Assembly (NCBI RefSeq): GCF_003459245.1
Contig: NZ_QRVG01000004.1
Span: 18,175-82,174 of the forward strand
Origin: Collinsella sp. AF23-2
GTDB lineage: Bacteria > Actinomycetota > Coriobacteriia > Coriobacteriales > Coriobacteriaceae
Length of the DNA stretch: 64,000 nucleotides
Direction: 5' to 3'
Position numbers and translations under genes: made by a program. The notes under the pieces are model-generated. The model did not search any database. It was not told the DNA's origin and saw nothing but the letters and a program-made list of their open reading frames with translations. Position 1 is the stretch's first letter, and every line of letters begins with the position of its first letter. Shown here in pieces: positions 50,103-59,509 of the stretch.

Positions 50103-50792
50103 ATGAGCAAGCTCGATTTCCTCAATTTCGAGGTAAAGGCAGTCCCCGAGGAGGAGGGCGTGTTCGAGGGATACGCCTCCACCTGGGAGCGCGACCTCAT
50201 CGACGACGAGATCACCAAGGGCGCATACGCCGAGACGCTTTCCGCCGACTACCCGGACGGCGGCGCGGGAATCCCGCTCTACTGGGGCCACAACTACGAT
50301 TCCCCGCTCAACTGCATCGGCGAGTCCCTTTCCGCCTGCGAGGACGAGAAGGGACTGAACGTCAAGTTCAAGTTCGACCTCGACACGAATGAGGGCAAGA
50401 AGGCGTACGACCTGCTCAAGCGTGGCCTCGTGCACCAGATGTCGGTCGGCTTCCTCGCCCAGAAGACCGCTTGGGTCAAGGACGAGGGCGACCAGTGGTC
50501 GCACCGCCGAATCGAGAAGATCAAGCTCTTCGAGGTTTCCGTGGTGCCCATCGCCTGCAACCAGCAGGCCGAGGTCACCAACGTCAAGAGCGGTCGAGCC
50601 ATCTCCAAGGACAACGAGTCCCTCATCCAGCAGGCCGTCGATTGCCTGCAGGATGTGCTCAAGAATGTCGGCTCCGATGACGATTCCGATGAGGATGAGT
50701 CCGAGGAGACCGACGAGAAGGCTCATGCACTTGCCGAGCGCAAGTCTGAGATAGAGAAAATCGCCGAATACTTCGGCGGAGTCACCGATTAG
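50103..50792 (+). CDS. Prohead protease (HK97 family)
   Basis: 229 residues that cleave the capsid delta domain during maturation. VFEGYASTWERDLIDDEITK, the catalytic His in YWGHNYDSPLNCIGES and Ser in HQMSVGFLAQ, and later FEVSVVPIACNQQA are family features. An acidic C-terminal tail (DDDSDEDESEETDEKAH) follows the core. Directly upstream of the major capsid gene as usual. Confidence 0.93.
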   Translation: MSKLDFLNFEVKAVPEEEGVFEGYASTWERDLIDDEITKGAYAETLSADYPDGGAGIPLYWGHNYDSPLNCIGESLSACEDEKGLNVKFKFDLDTNEGKKAYDLLKRGLVHQMSVGFLAQKTAWVKDEGDQWSHRRIEKIKLFEVSVVPIACNQQAEVTNVKSGRAISKDNESLIQQAVDCLQDVLKNVGSDDDSDEDESEETDEKAHALAERKSEIEKIAEYFGGVTD

Positions 50793-50802
50793 GAGGACAA
50801 AC

Positions 50803-52137
50803 ATGCGCATTAAGGAGCGTATCGCCGCCGAGAAGAAGGCGGCACAGGACATCCTCGCCAAGGGCGAGGAGAATCTCACCGATGAGGAGTTCGAGCAGCT
50901 GAAGCAGCACGTTGCCGAGTCCAAGAAGCTCGAGGAGCGTGCCGCCCTGCTCAAGGACGGAGCCGAGATCCTCGACAACGCCGCCGAGGGCAAGAACCTC
51001 GAGCAGAAGAAGGAGGAGAACGCCGTGGCCGCCAAGAGCATCGGCGAGCATTTCGCCAACGAGCTGAAGGCCAAGGGCATCGACGTCGCTCAGGCGAAGA
51101 CCATCAACTTCGAGACCTCCGAGTTCAACGTCAAAGCCTCTACCGACGTGAATGTCACCGGCGGTCCCGCCGGCTCTAACGCCCCGTACCTCACCGAGCT
51201 CGACACCCCCGTGTTCGCTCCTCGCCAGGATCTGCTCATCGTCAACCTGTTCGGCACCGGCACCATGGGCGGTCAGGTGCTGAAGTACCCGGTCTACGGC
51301 AAGCTCGAGGGCAAGCCCGGCGAGACCGCCGAGGGCGCAGCCGCCGCGCACACCCACTTCCCCGACCCCACCTGGGAGAATGATTCCCTCCACACCATCA
51401 CGGACCTGTGGGAGATCACCGACGACATGATCGACGACCTGCCTTACGTGGTGTCCGAGATCAACGACCACAACGACTATGAGTTCGACTTGGTCAAGGA
51501 GGACAAGATCTGGAACGGCGACGGCACCAGCGACAACATCAAGGGCCTTGTCGCTCGAATCCCGGCTGACTCCGTGATCGACAACACCAGCACCGAGCCG
51601 CTCGAGGACCGTATCTTCACGGCAGTCACGATGATCAAGAAGAACGTCAACCGCACGGCTGACGGTCTGGTCATCAACCCCGAGGACTATAAGACCCTGC
51701 GCCTGAAGCGTGACAAGAACGGCCAGTACTACGGTGGCGGCTTCTTCCTGCCGCCCTACAACGGCACCGGCACCCTCGTCATCCAGCAGACCCCGTGGGG
51801 CCTGCCGACCGTGGTCACCCCGACCCAGGCGAAGGGCAACTGCGTGGTCGGCGCCTTCAAGACCGGCAAGGTCCTGTCCCGCGGCGCGCGCACGCTGAAG
51901 ACCAGCGACTCCCACAAGGAGAACTTCGGCTCCGGCATCACCGCCTTCCGCCTGAAGGAGCGCTGCACGCTCCAGGTCAAGTACCCGTACGCCTTCGTCA
52001 AGGTGTCCACGGACGAGACCAAGGTCGTCGCGCAGTCCGACGATTCCGGCATCGAGGTCCAGTCCGACGAGCCCGTGGCCGATGCCGAGACCGCCGAGGC
52101 CACCAAGACCGCCAAGACCGCCAAGGCTGCGAAATAG
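50803..52137 (+). CDS. Major capsid protein (HK97 fold)
   Basis: 444 residues. The N-terminal ~90 residues are a charged coiled coil (DEEFEQLKQHVAESKKLEER) expected to be the scaffolding delta domain removed by the protease. The body has TVTPTQAKGNCVVGAFKTG-like loops and RLKERCTLQVKYPYAFVKVS. The end (TAEATKTAKTAKAAK) is a Thr/Ala/Lys repeat. Ribosome-binding AGGAGG is present. Confidence 0.92.
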   Translation: MRIKERIAAEKKAAQDILAKGEENLTDEEFEQLKQHVAESKKLEERAALLKDGAEILDNAAEGKNLEQKKEENAVAAKSIGEHFANELKAKGIDVAQAKTINFETSEFNVKASTDVNVTGGPAGSNAPYLTELDTPVFAPRQDLLIVNLFGTGTMGGQVLKYPVYGKLEGKPGETAEGAAAAHTHFPDPTWENDSLHTITDLWEITDDMIDDLPYVVSEINDHNDYEFDLVKEDKIWNGDGTSDNIKGLVARIPADSVIDNTSTEPLEDRIFTAVTMIKKNVNRTADGLVINPEDYKTLRLKRDKNGQYYGGGFFLPPYNGTGTLVIQQTPWGLPTVVTPTQAKGNCVVGAFKTGKVLSRGARTLKTSDSHKENFGSGITAFRLKERCTLQVKYPYAFVKVSTDETKVVAQSDDSGIEVQSDEPVADAETAEATKTAKTAKAAK

Positions 52138-52166
52138 CCTCGGCTGACTGATTGGAAGGGGGCATC

Positions 52167-52697
52167 ATGACCGAATCTTTCCTCGGCGACCATACCGACT
52201 ACAGCGGGCTCGATGCCCCCATGTTCAACGCCGCCGCCGTGAGCGCCATCCGCGGCTACTGCGGGTGGCATATCGCGCCGTCCATGGAGTTGTCCGGCAG
52301 GGTCGGTTCCGCTGGCGGCAAGATCATCCGCATCCCCGCGCTCAACGTGACCGAGGTCACGAAGCTCGCGCTGACCGACGGCACTGACCTTCTGGACGGT
52401 GCCCAGTGGAACACGGCAGGCCTTGTCGAGCTTGCCGCGCCCGTCGAGCCGTGCCTGAGCGCCATCGAGTACACCGTCACCGCCGGATTCAACACGGATG
52501 ACGTGCCAGATCTCATCGCGGTCGCGCTTCAGGTCTCCCGACGAGCCGCCAGCGCCCCCGCGGGCACCGTGCGCTCCCAGAGCGTCAACGGCGCTTCGGT
52601 GAGCTATGCATTCAGCGGGTCCGGCGCGACTTCCATCCAGCTCATGCAGGACGAGCGCGAGATTCTCGACAGGTACAGGATTGCGAGGCTCCCGTGA
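52167..52697 (+). CDS. Head-tail connector protein
   Basis: 176 residues starting MTESFLGDHTDYSGLDAPMF from ATG 52167 (GGAAGGGGG upstream). The pattern (acidic N-terminus, LIAVALQVSRRA, RSQSVNGASVSYAF, LMQDEREILDRYRI at the end) fits gp6-like connector proteins placed after the capsid gene. The call is based on position and pattern. It overlaps the next gene by four bases. Confidence 0.78.
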   Translation: MTESFLGDHTDYSGLDAPMFNAAAVSAIRGYCGWHIAPSMELSGRVGSAGGKIIRIPALNVTEVTKLALTDGTDLLDGAQWNTAGLVELAAPVEPCLSAIEYTVTAGFNTDDVPDLIAVALQVSRRAASAPAGTVRSQSVNGASVSYAFSGSGATSIQLMQDEREILDRYRIARLP

Positions 52698-53056
52698 GTG
52701 GCTCGGATTTCGGCAACTTCGGTCGACCGCTCAAGCGCCTCCGCGCACCCCTTGTGGAAGACCCGTACAATCCCGCACGCACTGTGTCTGACTGGGACGG
52801 TGAGGTCGATGAGCTCGCGTTCAACGGCTTCATCGCCACGGCATCCTCAGTCATGACGCCAGATGGCGCACGCGAGCAGGCGGCAACAGCCGTCACGCTC
52901 ACGGTGGCTGATCCGAATGTCGACATCAAGCGCGGCGACCGAATCAAGGACGGTGCACACGTCTACACGGTTGATGTCGTGCCGTCGGTCGATGCTAACC
53001 CGTTCACGGGCTGGCAGCCTACCCTCGAGGTAGGTCTTCAGGAGGTGGAGGGCTGA
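52694..53056 (+). CDS. Head closure protein
   Basis: 120 residues from a GTG overlapping the previous stop. RLRAPLVEDPYNPARTVSDW, then beta-rich VTLTVADPNVDIKRGDRI and VYTVDVVPSVDANPFTG, matching head-closure/stopper proteins in this position. No enzymatic motif. Confidence 0.72.
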   Translation: MSGSDFGNFGRPLKRLRAPLVEDPYNPARTVSDWDGEVDELAFNGFIATASSVMTPDGAREQAATAVTLTVADPNVDIKRGDRIKDGAHVYTVDVVPSVDANPFTGWQPTLEVGLQEVEG

Positions 53057-53343
53057 TGCCTGCAGCAGGACAGACGAAGGTCAAGTTCAACGACAAGTTC
53101 TTCGATGACATCCTCCACAGCGCAGGCGTCGAGAACATGTGCCTGTCCAAGGCGCAGCAGGCGCTTGCGAACATCCGCGCGACCGCGCCCGTCGACACCG
53201 GCGCGTACCGCGATGGGTTCCGCATCGAGGTCCACAAATCGGCGCACCGAAACAGCTACCGCGTGGTAGGTCACGACTGGAAGACGATTCTCCTTGAGTA
53301 CGAGGGCGGCTATCTCGCCCGAGCCCTGAAAGCGGTGAAGTAG
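53056..53343 (+). CDS. HK97 gp10-like tail-joining protein
   Basis: 95 residues, coupled by TGATG. IRATAPVDTGAYRDGFRIEV and a C-terminal LEYEGGYLARALKAVK match the HK97 gp10 family, which connects head and tail. Position supports this. Confidence 0.78.
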   Translation: MPAAGQTKVKFNDKFFDDILHSAGVENMCLSKAQQALANIRATAPVDTGAYRDGFRIEVHKSAHRNSYRVVGHDWKTILLEYEGGYLARALKAVK

Positions 53344-53757
53344 ATGCAGATGGTTGTCCCTCCCGATCTGGAGATGTTCCTCTGTGGGTATCTCCGCGCC
53401 GTCCTCGGCACGAATATCGAGGTCGACAATCGCGAGCCGTCAGACTTCGACGGCGGCACACCCTATTGCGTGGTGCGCGACGATGGGGGCCAGAAGACCG
53501 GTCTCACCACCTTCGACCGCTCGGTCGGCATCTCCATCTATGCGGGGAACCGGCAGAGCACACTCAAGGCCGGAGAGCTTGCCAGACGCGCCTTCGCCGC
53601 GCTCACATCGCCGACCATCGCCCACGAGAAGGGGTCTCCCATCGCGGCGGTCATCGATGACGGCTGCAACGGGCCGTACCGCGTGACGGACCAGCACGAT
53701 TCGAGCAAGTGCTACATGACGGTCGAGTACTCGGTCGTCGGTGCAATAGAGGATTAA
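53344..53757 (+). CDS. Tail terminator-like protein
   Basis: 137 residues immediately after the gp10-like gene. YCVVRDDGGQKTGLTTFDRS, then an alpha/beta core (LKAGELARRAFAALTSPTI) and C-terminal VTDQHDSSKCYMTVEYSV. Position and the final beta strand pattern fit tail-completion (terminator) proteins. Confidence 0.7.
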   Translation: MQMVVPPDLEMFLCGYLRAVLGTNIEVDNREPSDFDGGTPYCVVRDDGGQKTGLTTFDRSVGISIYAGNRQSTLKAGELARRAFAALTSPTIAHEKGSPIAAVIDDGCNGPYRVTDQHDSSKCYMTVEYSVVGAIED

Positions 53758-53789
53758 GGTTAGGGCTTTGCCCTGGAAAGGAGCTTGCA

Positions 53790-54416
53790 ATGGCTAAAGA
53801 CAAGCAGGGTAACGACCTCGCAAACGTAGGTGTGCCCGTAACCGGTGCGATCTGCATCGTCCCGTACGCCGAGGGCAACGTCATCACCCGCACCATGATC
53901 AGCAAGAAGAACGCCACGCCGAAGCTGCCCGAGGTGTACGCCCGCGGTACCTCCTGCCTCGGTCTCATCGCCGGCGACGGTGCACCGCAGGATTCCACCG
54001 AGAAGGGCGACCCCATCGAGTTTTGGCAGGGGGGCTACACCCTCAACGGCGAGACTGCCATCTACACAGCCTTCACCATCGCCGAGGACACCGACCTCTC
54101 TCGAGAGCTCTGTTTCGGCGAGAAGCCCGATGCCGACGGCGTTATCGCGGTCGACACCTACACGCCCGACACCAAGTGGATGGCGTACGAGGAGATCACC
54201 TACAAGAACGGCAACGTCGACCGCCGCGCCGGCGTCATCAAGGTGACCGCCAACGAGCCGGGTCAGGCCGAGCGCGGCTCCGTCCTCGGTCGCGCCGTCA
54301 CCGTCGAGTGGGTGCGCGATGACCTCTACGAGGGCAAGGCTTACATCGAGGCTCACTGCACGCCCGCCGATGTCACGGTAGCCGCCTCTTCTGCCGCCGC
54401 TGGCAAGAATTCCTAA
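53790..54416 (+). CDS. Major tail (tube) protein
   Basis: 208 residues from ATG 53790 (AAAGGAG upstream). MAKDKQGNDLANVGVPVTGA start, beta-rich throughout, placed between the terminator protein and the tail chaperones. A strong terminator follows, consistent with a gene needed in many copies. Confidence 0.8.
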   Translation: MAKDKQGNDLANVGVPVTGAICIVPYAEGNVITRTMISKKNATPKLPEVYARGTSCLGLIAGDGAPQDSTEKGDPIEFWQGGYTLNGETAIYTAFTIAEDTDLSRELCFGEKPDADGVIAVDTYTPDTKWMAYEEITYKNGNVDRRAGVIKVTANEPGQAERGSVLGRAVTVEWVRDDLYEGKAYIEAHCTPADVTVAASSAAAGKNS

Positions 54417-54445
54417 GCGAAACACAGCTTTCCCTTCTCTCGTTG

Positions 54446-54478
54446 GGCATCGCGCTTCGGCGCGGTGCCCTTTTTTTA
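54446..54478 (+). terminator. Intrinsic terminator after the major tail gene
   Basis: 11-bp stem GGGCATCGCGC / GCGCGGTGCCC (one G-U pair), TTCG loop and T7 tail. It should reduce transcription into the chaperone and tape-measure genes relative to the abundant capsid and tube genes. Confidence 0.93.
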
Positions 54479-54543
54479 TCGGGGGACCCCAGCCGAACAA
54501 TGTCCATGTCGTAAGAGGCCATTCGAGAGAAGGGAAAGTCGAG

Positions 54544-54924
54544 ATGGCTGAAGAGAAAGAGTTCGAGCCGACCATCGAGGACTTCGAGAACTGGACCGAG
54601 GAGAAGGAGCAGGCCGAGTTCGAGCGCATCGCCGATGCGAACAAGGTCATGTATGTGATCGGCGACAACACGCTGTTCGTCCGCACGTCCGCCGGCAACG
54701 TCTACCGCCTGCCGATGTGCCCGAGCTATGCAGAGGTGTCCGCAATCCAGAGCGGCACCGATAACGATGCCTTCGAGCACCTTTGCACGCTTATCGAGGG
54801 CGGCAAGGGCGGCACCGATGCCGTCGAGCGCTTCAAGGCCGAGCCGCTCCAGACGATGGTCAAGATCCTCGAGGTATTCGGCGAGAAGTTGGCTAAGACC
54901 CAGGGAGCGACCCTGGGGGAATAG
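54544..54924 (+). CDS. Tail assembly chaperone, short form (G-like)
   Basis: 126 residues from ATG 54544 (GAGAAGGGAAAG upstream). Acidic (MAEEKEFEPTIEDFENWTEE), with FEHLCTLIEGGKGGTDAVER. Lies between tube and tape-measure genes, the position of lambda gpG-type chaperones that coat the tape measure. Its last codons are CTG GGG GAA TAG over a run of five G, where frameshifting can occur to make the longer product. Confidence 0.82.
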   Translation: MAEEKEFEPTIEDFENWTEEKEQAEFERIADANKVMYVIGDNTLFVRTSAGNVYRLPMCPSYAEVSAIQSGTDNDAFEHLCTLIEGGKGGTDAVERFKAEPLQTMVKILEVFGEKLAKTQGATLGE

Positions 54925-55283
54925 CCCGCTTCATCGCCGAGCTGAAGGAGCACGAGGACGCCGCGAGGGCAGATTTCGCGGCAAGGGGATGGAGCCTGCA
55001 GGCCGACCTCGGAAGCAGGCTCCGCTATGCGGACGCGATCGCGCTGTTCAGGGCGCTCTCAGGAGACCCGGCGACCTCAACGGGTGCGCACGTGGCAGGC
55101 CTCAAGTATCCGACCAGCTTCGCTGACATGTTCGTCGTGGCGGCGCTGACGCAGAACAAGTTCCCATCTCCCATCCCGACCGAAGAGGAGCAGTTCCGAG
55201 CTGCCTCCTTCAAGGCCTCTGGCGATGAAGCGCAGAAGGCGGCAGAGAACATGGCGCCGCTGTTCGCTTCGCTTTACGAGTAA
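54544..55283 (+). CDS. Tail assembly chaperone, -1 frameshift form (GT-like)
   Basis: A -1 slip on GGGGG (54915-54919) moves from CTG GGG GAA TAG into GGA ATA GCC and continues through ARFIAELKEHEDAARADFAA, RYADAIALFRALSGDP and FADMFVVAALTQNKFP to a stop at 55283. This would give about 246 residues. The downstream frame lacks its own start near the junction and is open exactly from the slip site to just before the tape measure. The arrangement is the classic G/GT frameshift of siphophages; the slip itself is inferred, not measured. Confidence 0.78.
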
Positions 55284-55304
55284 CGAGATCGGGGGAGATC
55301 GCGC

Positions 55305-58300
55305 ATGTCATCTGAGGTCGGTTCCGCACATATATCGATTTTTCCCGTAATGACGGGCTTCCGCTCAAAGGTCAACAAAGAGGTAAAGTCGACCGGCGAC
55401 GAAGCCAGCAATTCATTTAAAAGCGCATTCAGGAACGCAGGCGGCATCAGCGGTCGGCAGCTTGGAAAGCAGCTGAAGGAATCCTTCGCCGCATCCTCCA
55501 AGGGCTTAGCCGACGATGCCCTCAAGGTCTTCACCGATGACGTGAAGGCCGCGACCAACGAGCTGAGCAAGGCTCGCATGAAGCAGGCAGACGATGCCGG
55601 CAGGGTCCGTGTGGCCGAGATGAAGCTGCAGGATGCCGTCGCCAAGTACGGCGAGGGCTCCACGCAGGCAGTCGCCGCCGAGGAGCGCCTGGCATCCGCA
55701 CGCCGTAAATCCGAGCAGAGCGCCGCCGCCGTAAAGGACGCGACCGAGAAGCTGAACGTCGCCAACGAGTTCGCCGCCAAGGCGCAGCAGGATTTGGCGC
55801 AATATACGAACCAATCGTCCAACGCCTTCGCCCGCGCCGCCAAGAATTTCCTTGCCGGTGCTAAGTCGCTGGATGCGGGCAAGAGCTCCGCTACCGGCAT
55901 GGCAGGCGCTTTGGGTTCCATCGTCCGCGCCGCATCCGGTATCGACATGTGGGGGCCGATCGCGGCGAAGGCGACAGCCGGTCTCGCCAGGGTGAAGGCA
56001 TCGATCGCCGACTTCGCCAGCAGCGCCAAGAACAGGATGCAGATTGCCGCAGCCGAGATCGGAAACGCCATCTCGGACGGCCTGTCCCGTGCTGGCAGCA
56101 AGGTGCAGGCTGTTGTTGGCAACATCGCATCGAAGCTGCCGCAACCGATTAAAAGCGTCTGCTCGACCGCGCATACGTGGTTCGCCAATGTCGAGACCGC
56201 GGCTAAATCCGTCTTCGACAAGCTGCCCGATTCCGCGAAATCGGGCATCGAGGGCGCGAAGAGCGCAATCTCCTCCGGCTTGTCCGCACTCGGCAGCATC
56301 GGCTCCGCCGCCGCCAACGCCTTCAAGGACGTGTCCACGGCTATCGTGGGCGTGGGTGCGGGTGTCACCGTGGCGCTCGGCAAGATGGCGCTCACGGGTG
56401 GCTTCAACCGCGCCCTCAGCATCGAGGACGCGCGAGCGAAGCTGAAGGGTCTCGGCCACGATGCCGGCAGCATCGACGAGATCATGAACAACGCCCTGGC
56501 TTCGGTCAAGGGCACCGCCTACGGTCTGGGAGACGCGGCGACAACGGCGTCACAGCTCGTGGCGTCCGGCGTCAAGCAGGGCGACCAGCTCACGAGCGTC
56601 CTCAAGACGGTCGGCGATTCCGCGCAAATCTCAGGCCGAGACTTCACGGAGATGGGCTCGATCTTCTCCAAGGTAGCCGCATCCAATAAGCTCCAGGGCG
56701 AGCAGGTCAACCAGATTCTCGACTCCGGCATCCCCATCCTGCAATTCCTTGCCAAGCACTACGGCATCACCGCCGAGGAGGCCCAGAAGATGGTGTCCTC
56801 CGGCAAGGTCGACTTCGAGAACTTCGCAGCCGCCATGCAGGAGAACCTCGGCGGTGCGGCGCAGTCCGCGGGAACCACGTTCAAGGGCGCGATGGCTAAC
56901 GTCAAGGCAGCTTTCAGCCGTCTCGGCGAGAAGGCCATGACCCCCGTCCTGAACGGCCTGCGCGACATCTTCAACGCCGCAATCCCGCTGGTCGATGCCG
57001 TCACGACCAAGCTGACTCCCGTATTCGAGCAATGGGGTGACCTGGTCTCCAACACCATCGCGCCGAAGATTGTCGATGCATTCGAGAAGATCACATCCGT
57101 GCTCAGCGGCGACAGCTTCTCGGGTTTTTCCAGCGGGATCATGGCGGCAATCCCATTGGTCGGCTCCCTGGTCGCCGCCATGGGAGGCACGGGGCTTCTC
57201 GGCACCATCGGCGAGCTTCTCGTCAACGTGCCCATGGTCGGCCCGGCCCTGAAAGGTCTCGTAGGGGAGTCCGCGCTTCTCGGCAACGCGCTCAAGCTGC
57301 TCGGCGGTCCTGTCGGTGTCGTGCTGTCGCTTCTCGCCGGTCTCGTGATGATCAGCCCGACATTGCAGCAAACCCTGAGTCAGGTCGCCGGCACCATCGG
57401 CTCATCGCTGATGGATGCCTTCAGCACGCTCGCCCCCATCGCGCAGGACATTCTCGGCAAGCTGTCTCAGGCGGCATCCGAGATCTTCCCCGTCCTCGAG
57501 GATTGTCTCGGTCAGCTCTTCTCGGCAATCGGCAATGTGGTGGCTCAGCTGGCTCCGGTCGCCGCCGAAATCCTGCAACCGCTGCTCGACTGCATATCCC
57601 AGCTCATCGAGCCGCTGACCAACATCCTGACGGTCATCATGCCACCACTCACGAGCATCCTCGACGGCGTGATAGTCCTAATCGGCAGCGTCCTGTCGTT
57701 TGTCGGCCAGCTGGTCGCGGGAATCGAGTCGCTGCTGCTGCCCATCATCACGGCGGTCATTCAGGGCATCTCCGACCTGCTGACCAAGTGCAGCCCTTGG
57801 CTCGACCAGCTCGGTTCCACCTTTGAGACCGTCATGGACCTCATCGGCGATGCGCTTGAGGTGGTCGGCAGCGCACTCAACCAATTCATGTCTGTCGCGG
57901 GCTACGTAATCGAGCAGGTCGTTCAGTTTTTGGTGAGCACCCTTGAGCCCGCCTTTGCGGCGATGGCCCCGTTTATCTCGGGAATCGTCGCATCCGTAAA
58001 CCAGGTGATTAGCTCGATTGCCCAGATCGTTCAGGGCGTCGTCAATTTGGTTGCCGGGCTGATTTCGGGGAATTGGTCCCAGGTCTGGCAGAGCTGCCAG
58101 CAAATCGCCAGCGGCGCCGTCGGTGCGCTCGGCGGCATCCTGAGCGGAATCTACAACGCCGCGATGGCTGCGGTCTCTGGCGCGGGGACTTGGCTCTGGA
58201 ATGCAGGCAGCCAGATCATCGCCGGTCTCTGGAACGGCATCTCGGGTGCCATCGGCGGCCTGTACAACAACATCAGGAATGCGCTTTCTGGCTTGGTCGA

Positions 58301-58703
58301 CGAGGCGATGAGCGCACTCGGCATCCATTCGCCTTCGCGCGTCTTCCGCGACAAGGTCGGCAAGTTCATCCCGTCCGGTATCGGCGTCGGCATCAAGCGG
58401 AACACCCCGGCGCTGCTCTCAGATGCCGACAAGATGATCGATGCCCTCGTCGACCGCGTGAGCGGCGCGTCCGCGGCTGTTGACGTGGCTGCTGGTATGT
58501 CGCTCGCATCTGGCGCAAACGGCGCTCAGGGGGCATCTGGCGGCGCTGGCGGTCTATCCGTGGATGACATCGTGCTCGCAATCGTCACGGCACTCAGCAA
58601 GATCGGTGCGCTCAAGCTCGATGTCGACCTCAAGACGCTCGCCATGCTGCTCGCGCCTTGTATCGACTCTGAGCTCGGCAAGCGCGACGCAATGGAGGTC
58701 TAA
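55305..58703 (+). CDS. Tail tape measure protein
   Basis: 1132 residues, sets tail length and threads into the host during DNA ejection. N-terminal coiled coil (DDVKAATNELSKARMKQADD through ~residue 170), then a central region with hydrophobic runs (IAAIPLVGSLVAAMGG-like, VGSLVAAMGGTGLLGTIGEL; also ~residues 780-960). The C-terminus holds SPSRVFRDKVGKFIPSGIGV, a motif common to tape measures. No lytic peptidase motif was identified. It starts at ATG 55305 after GGGGGAGATC. Confidence 0.92.
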   Translation: MSSEVGSAHISIFPVMTGFRSKVNKEVKSTGDEASNSFKSAFRNAGGISGRQLGKQLKESFAASSKGLADDALKVFTDDVKAATNELSKARMKQADDAGRVRVAEMKLQDAVAKYGEGSTQAVAAEERLASARRKSEQSAAAVKDATEKLNVANEFAAKAQQDLAQYTNQSSNAFARAAKNFLAGAKSLDAGKSSATGMAGALGSIVRAASGIDMWGPIAAKATAGLARVKASIADFASSAKNRMQIAAAEIGNAISDGLSRAGSKVQAVVGNIASKLPQPIKSVCSTAHTWFANVETAAKSVFDKLPDSAKSGIEGAKSAISSGLSALGSIGSAAANAFKDVSTAIVGVGAGVTVALGKMALTGGFNRALSIEDARAKLKGLGHDAGSIDEIMNNALASVKGTAYGLGDAATTASQLVASGVKQGDQLTSVLKTVGDSAQISGRDFTEMGSIFSKVAASNKLQGEQVNQILDSGIPILQFLAKHYGITAEEAQKMVSSGKVDFENFAAAMQENLGGAAQSAGTTFKGAMANVKAAFSRLGEKAMTPVLNGLRDIFNAAIPLVDAVTTKLTPVFEQWGDLVSNTIAPKIVDAFEKITSVLSGDSFSGFSSGIMAAIPLVGSLVAAMGGTGLLGTIGELLVNVPMVGPALKGLVGESALLGNALKLLGGPVGVVLSLLAGLVMISPTLQQTLSQVAGTIGSSLMDAFSTLAPIAQDILGKLSQAASEIFPVLEDCLGQLFSAIGNVVAQLAPVAAEILQPLLDCISQLIEPLTNILTVIMPPLTSILDGVIVLIGSVLSFVGQLVAGIESLLLPIITAVIQGISDLLTKCSPWLDQLGSTFETVMDLIGDALEVVGSALNQFMSVAGYVIEQVVQFLVSTLEPAFAAMAPFISGIVASVNQVISSIAQIVQGVVNLVAGLISGNWSQVWQSCQQIASGAVGALGGILSGIYNAAMAAVSGAGTWLWNAGSQIIAGLWNGISGAIGGLYNNIRNALSGLVDEAMSALGIHSPSRVFRDKVGKFIPSGIGVGIKRNTPALLSDADKMIDALVDRVSGASAAVDVAAGMSLASGANGAQGASGGAGGLSVDDIVLAIVTALSKIGALKLDVDLKTLAMLLAPCIDSELGKRDAMEV

Positions 58704-59498
58704 ATGGCTGATTCTAGGTTAGGTATCTACTTGCGCAACAAGATGTTCGTCGATGACGGCACGGTCACCGTGAACGGCGTCAGGCTCGGCGATATGGGCT
58801 GGTATCTGACCTCCGCGCCGGAGGTCGATGCCATCTCGTTCGACACGTCCTACACGACCGTCACCGGAGCCCACGGCTCCCGTGATCTTTCGCTGACAGA
58901 CGGCAGCGGTCTCGCCTATGCCGGCAGGCGCACGGTGACGCTCCACCTGCGTACGGTCGGCACGTGGCAGGAGGCGGTCAAGTCCAAGATTGCGCTCGGC
59001 TCCATCGTCGGTCGCGATGCTCGCGTCACATGGCGTGCGCTCCCCGGCGATTTCGTCGGCAGGCTCGAATCGTCAAGCCCCAGCGAGGTCTGGCAGCGCG
59101 GTGTGTTCGCCTACTACGAAATCGACCTGACGATGAGCGCTATGCCAATGCTGTACGGCAGGAAAACGGCGGTGAGCGGTACGAAATTGACCGTGAGCGG
59201 CAACTGCCGGGTGTTCCCGACATTCACCGCCACGCTCAAGGCCGAGAAGAAGCTGAAGATTTCCCGCGCGGACGGCGTGTTCATCGAGGTCGATGCCGAG
59301 AGGATCTTTGCCGCCGGCGCCGTCGCCGTCATCGAGACCTCGCCGGCCAAATCGCGCGGCGTGTACATCAATGACGTCTTGACCTGCCCGACACTCACAT
59401 CGGATTTCTTCGACCTGCCAGTTGGGGACTCGACCATCACAGTGGTCGGTGCAAGCAGCATCACGACATCATATGAGCCGCTCTGGCTCATCCCCTAG
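58704..59498 (+). CDS. Distal tail protein (Dit-like)
   Basis: 264 residues adjoining the tape measure stop codon. MADSRLGIYLRNKMFVDDGT, YAGRRTVTLHLRTVGTWQEA and VWQRGVFAYYEIDLTMSAMP fit the siphophage Dit/tail-component family that forms the baseplate hub ring. No carbohydrate-binding insertion is obvious. Twelve bases separate it from the next gene. Confidence 0.8.
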   Translation: MADSRLGIYLRNKMFVDDGTVTVNGVRLGDMGWYLTSAPEVDAISFDTSYTTVTGAHGSRDLSLTDGSGLAYAGRRTVTLHLRTVGTWQEAVKSKIALGSIVGRDARVTWRALPGDFVGRLESSSPSEVWQRGVFAYYEIDLTMSAMPMLYGRKTAVSGTKLTVSGNCRVFPTFTATLKAEKKLKISRADGVFIEVDAERIFAAGAVAVIETSPAKSRGVYINDVLTCPTLTSDFFDLPVGDSTITVVGASSITTSYEPLWLIP

Positions 59499-59509
59499 GA
59501 GACGGTCAG

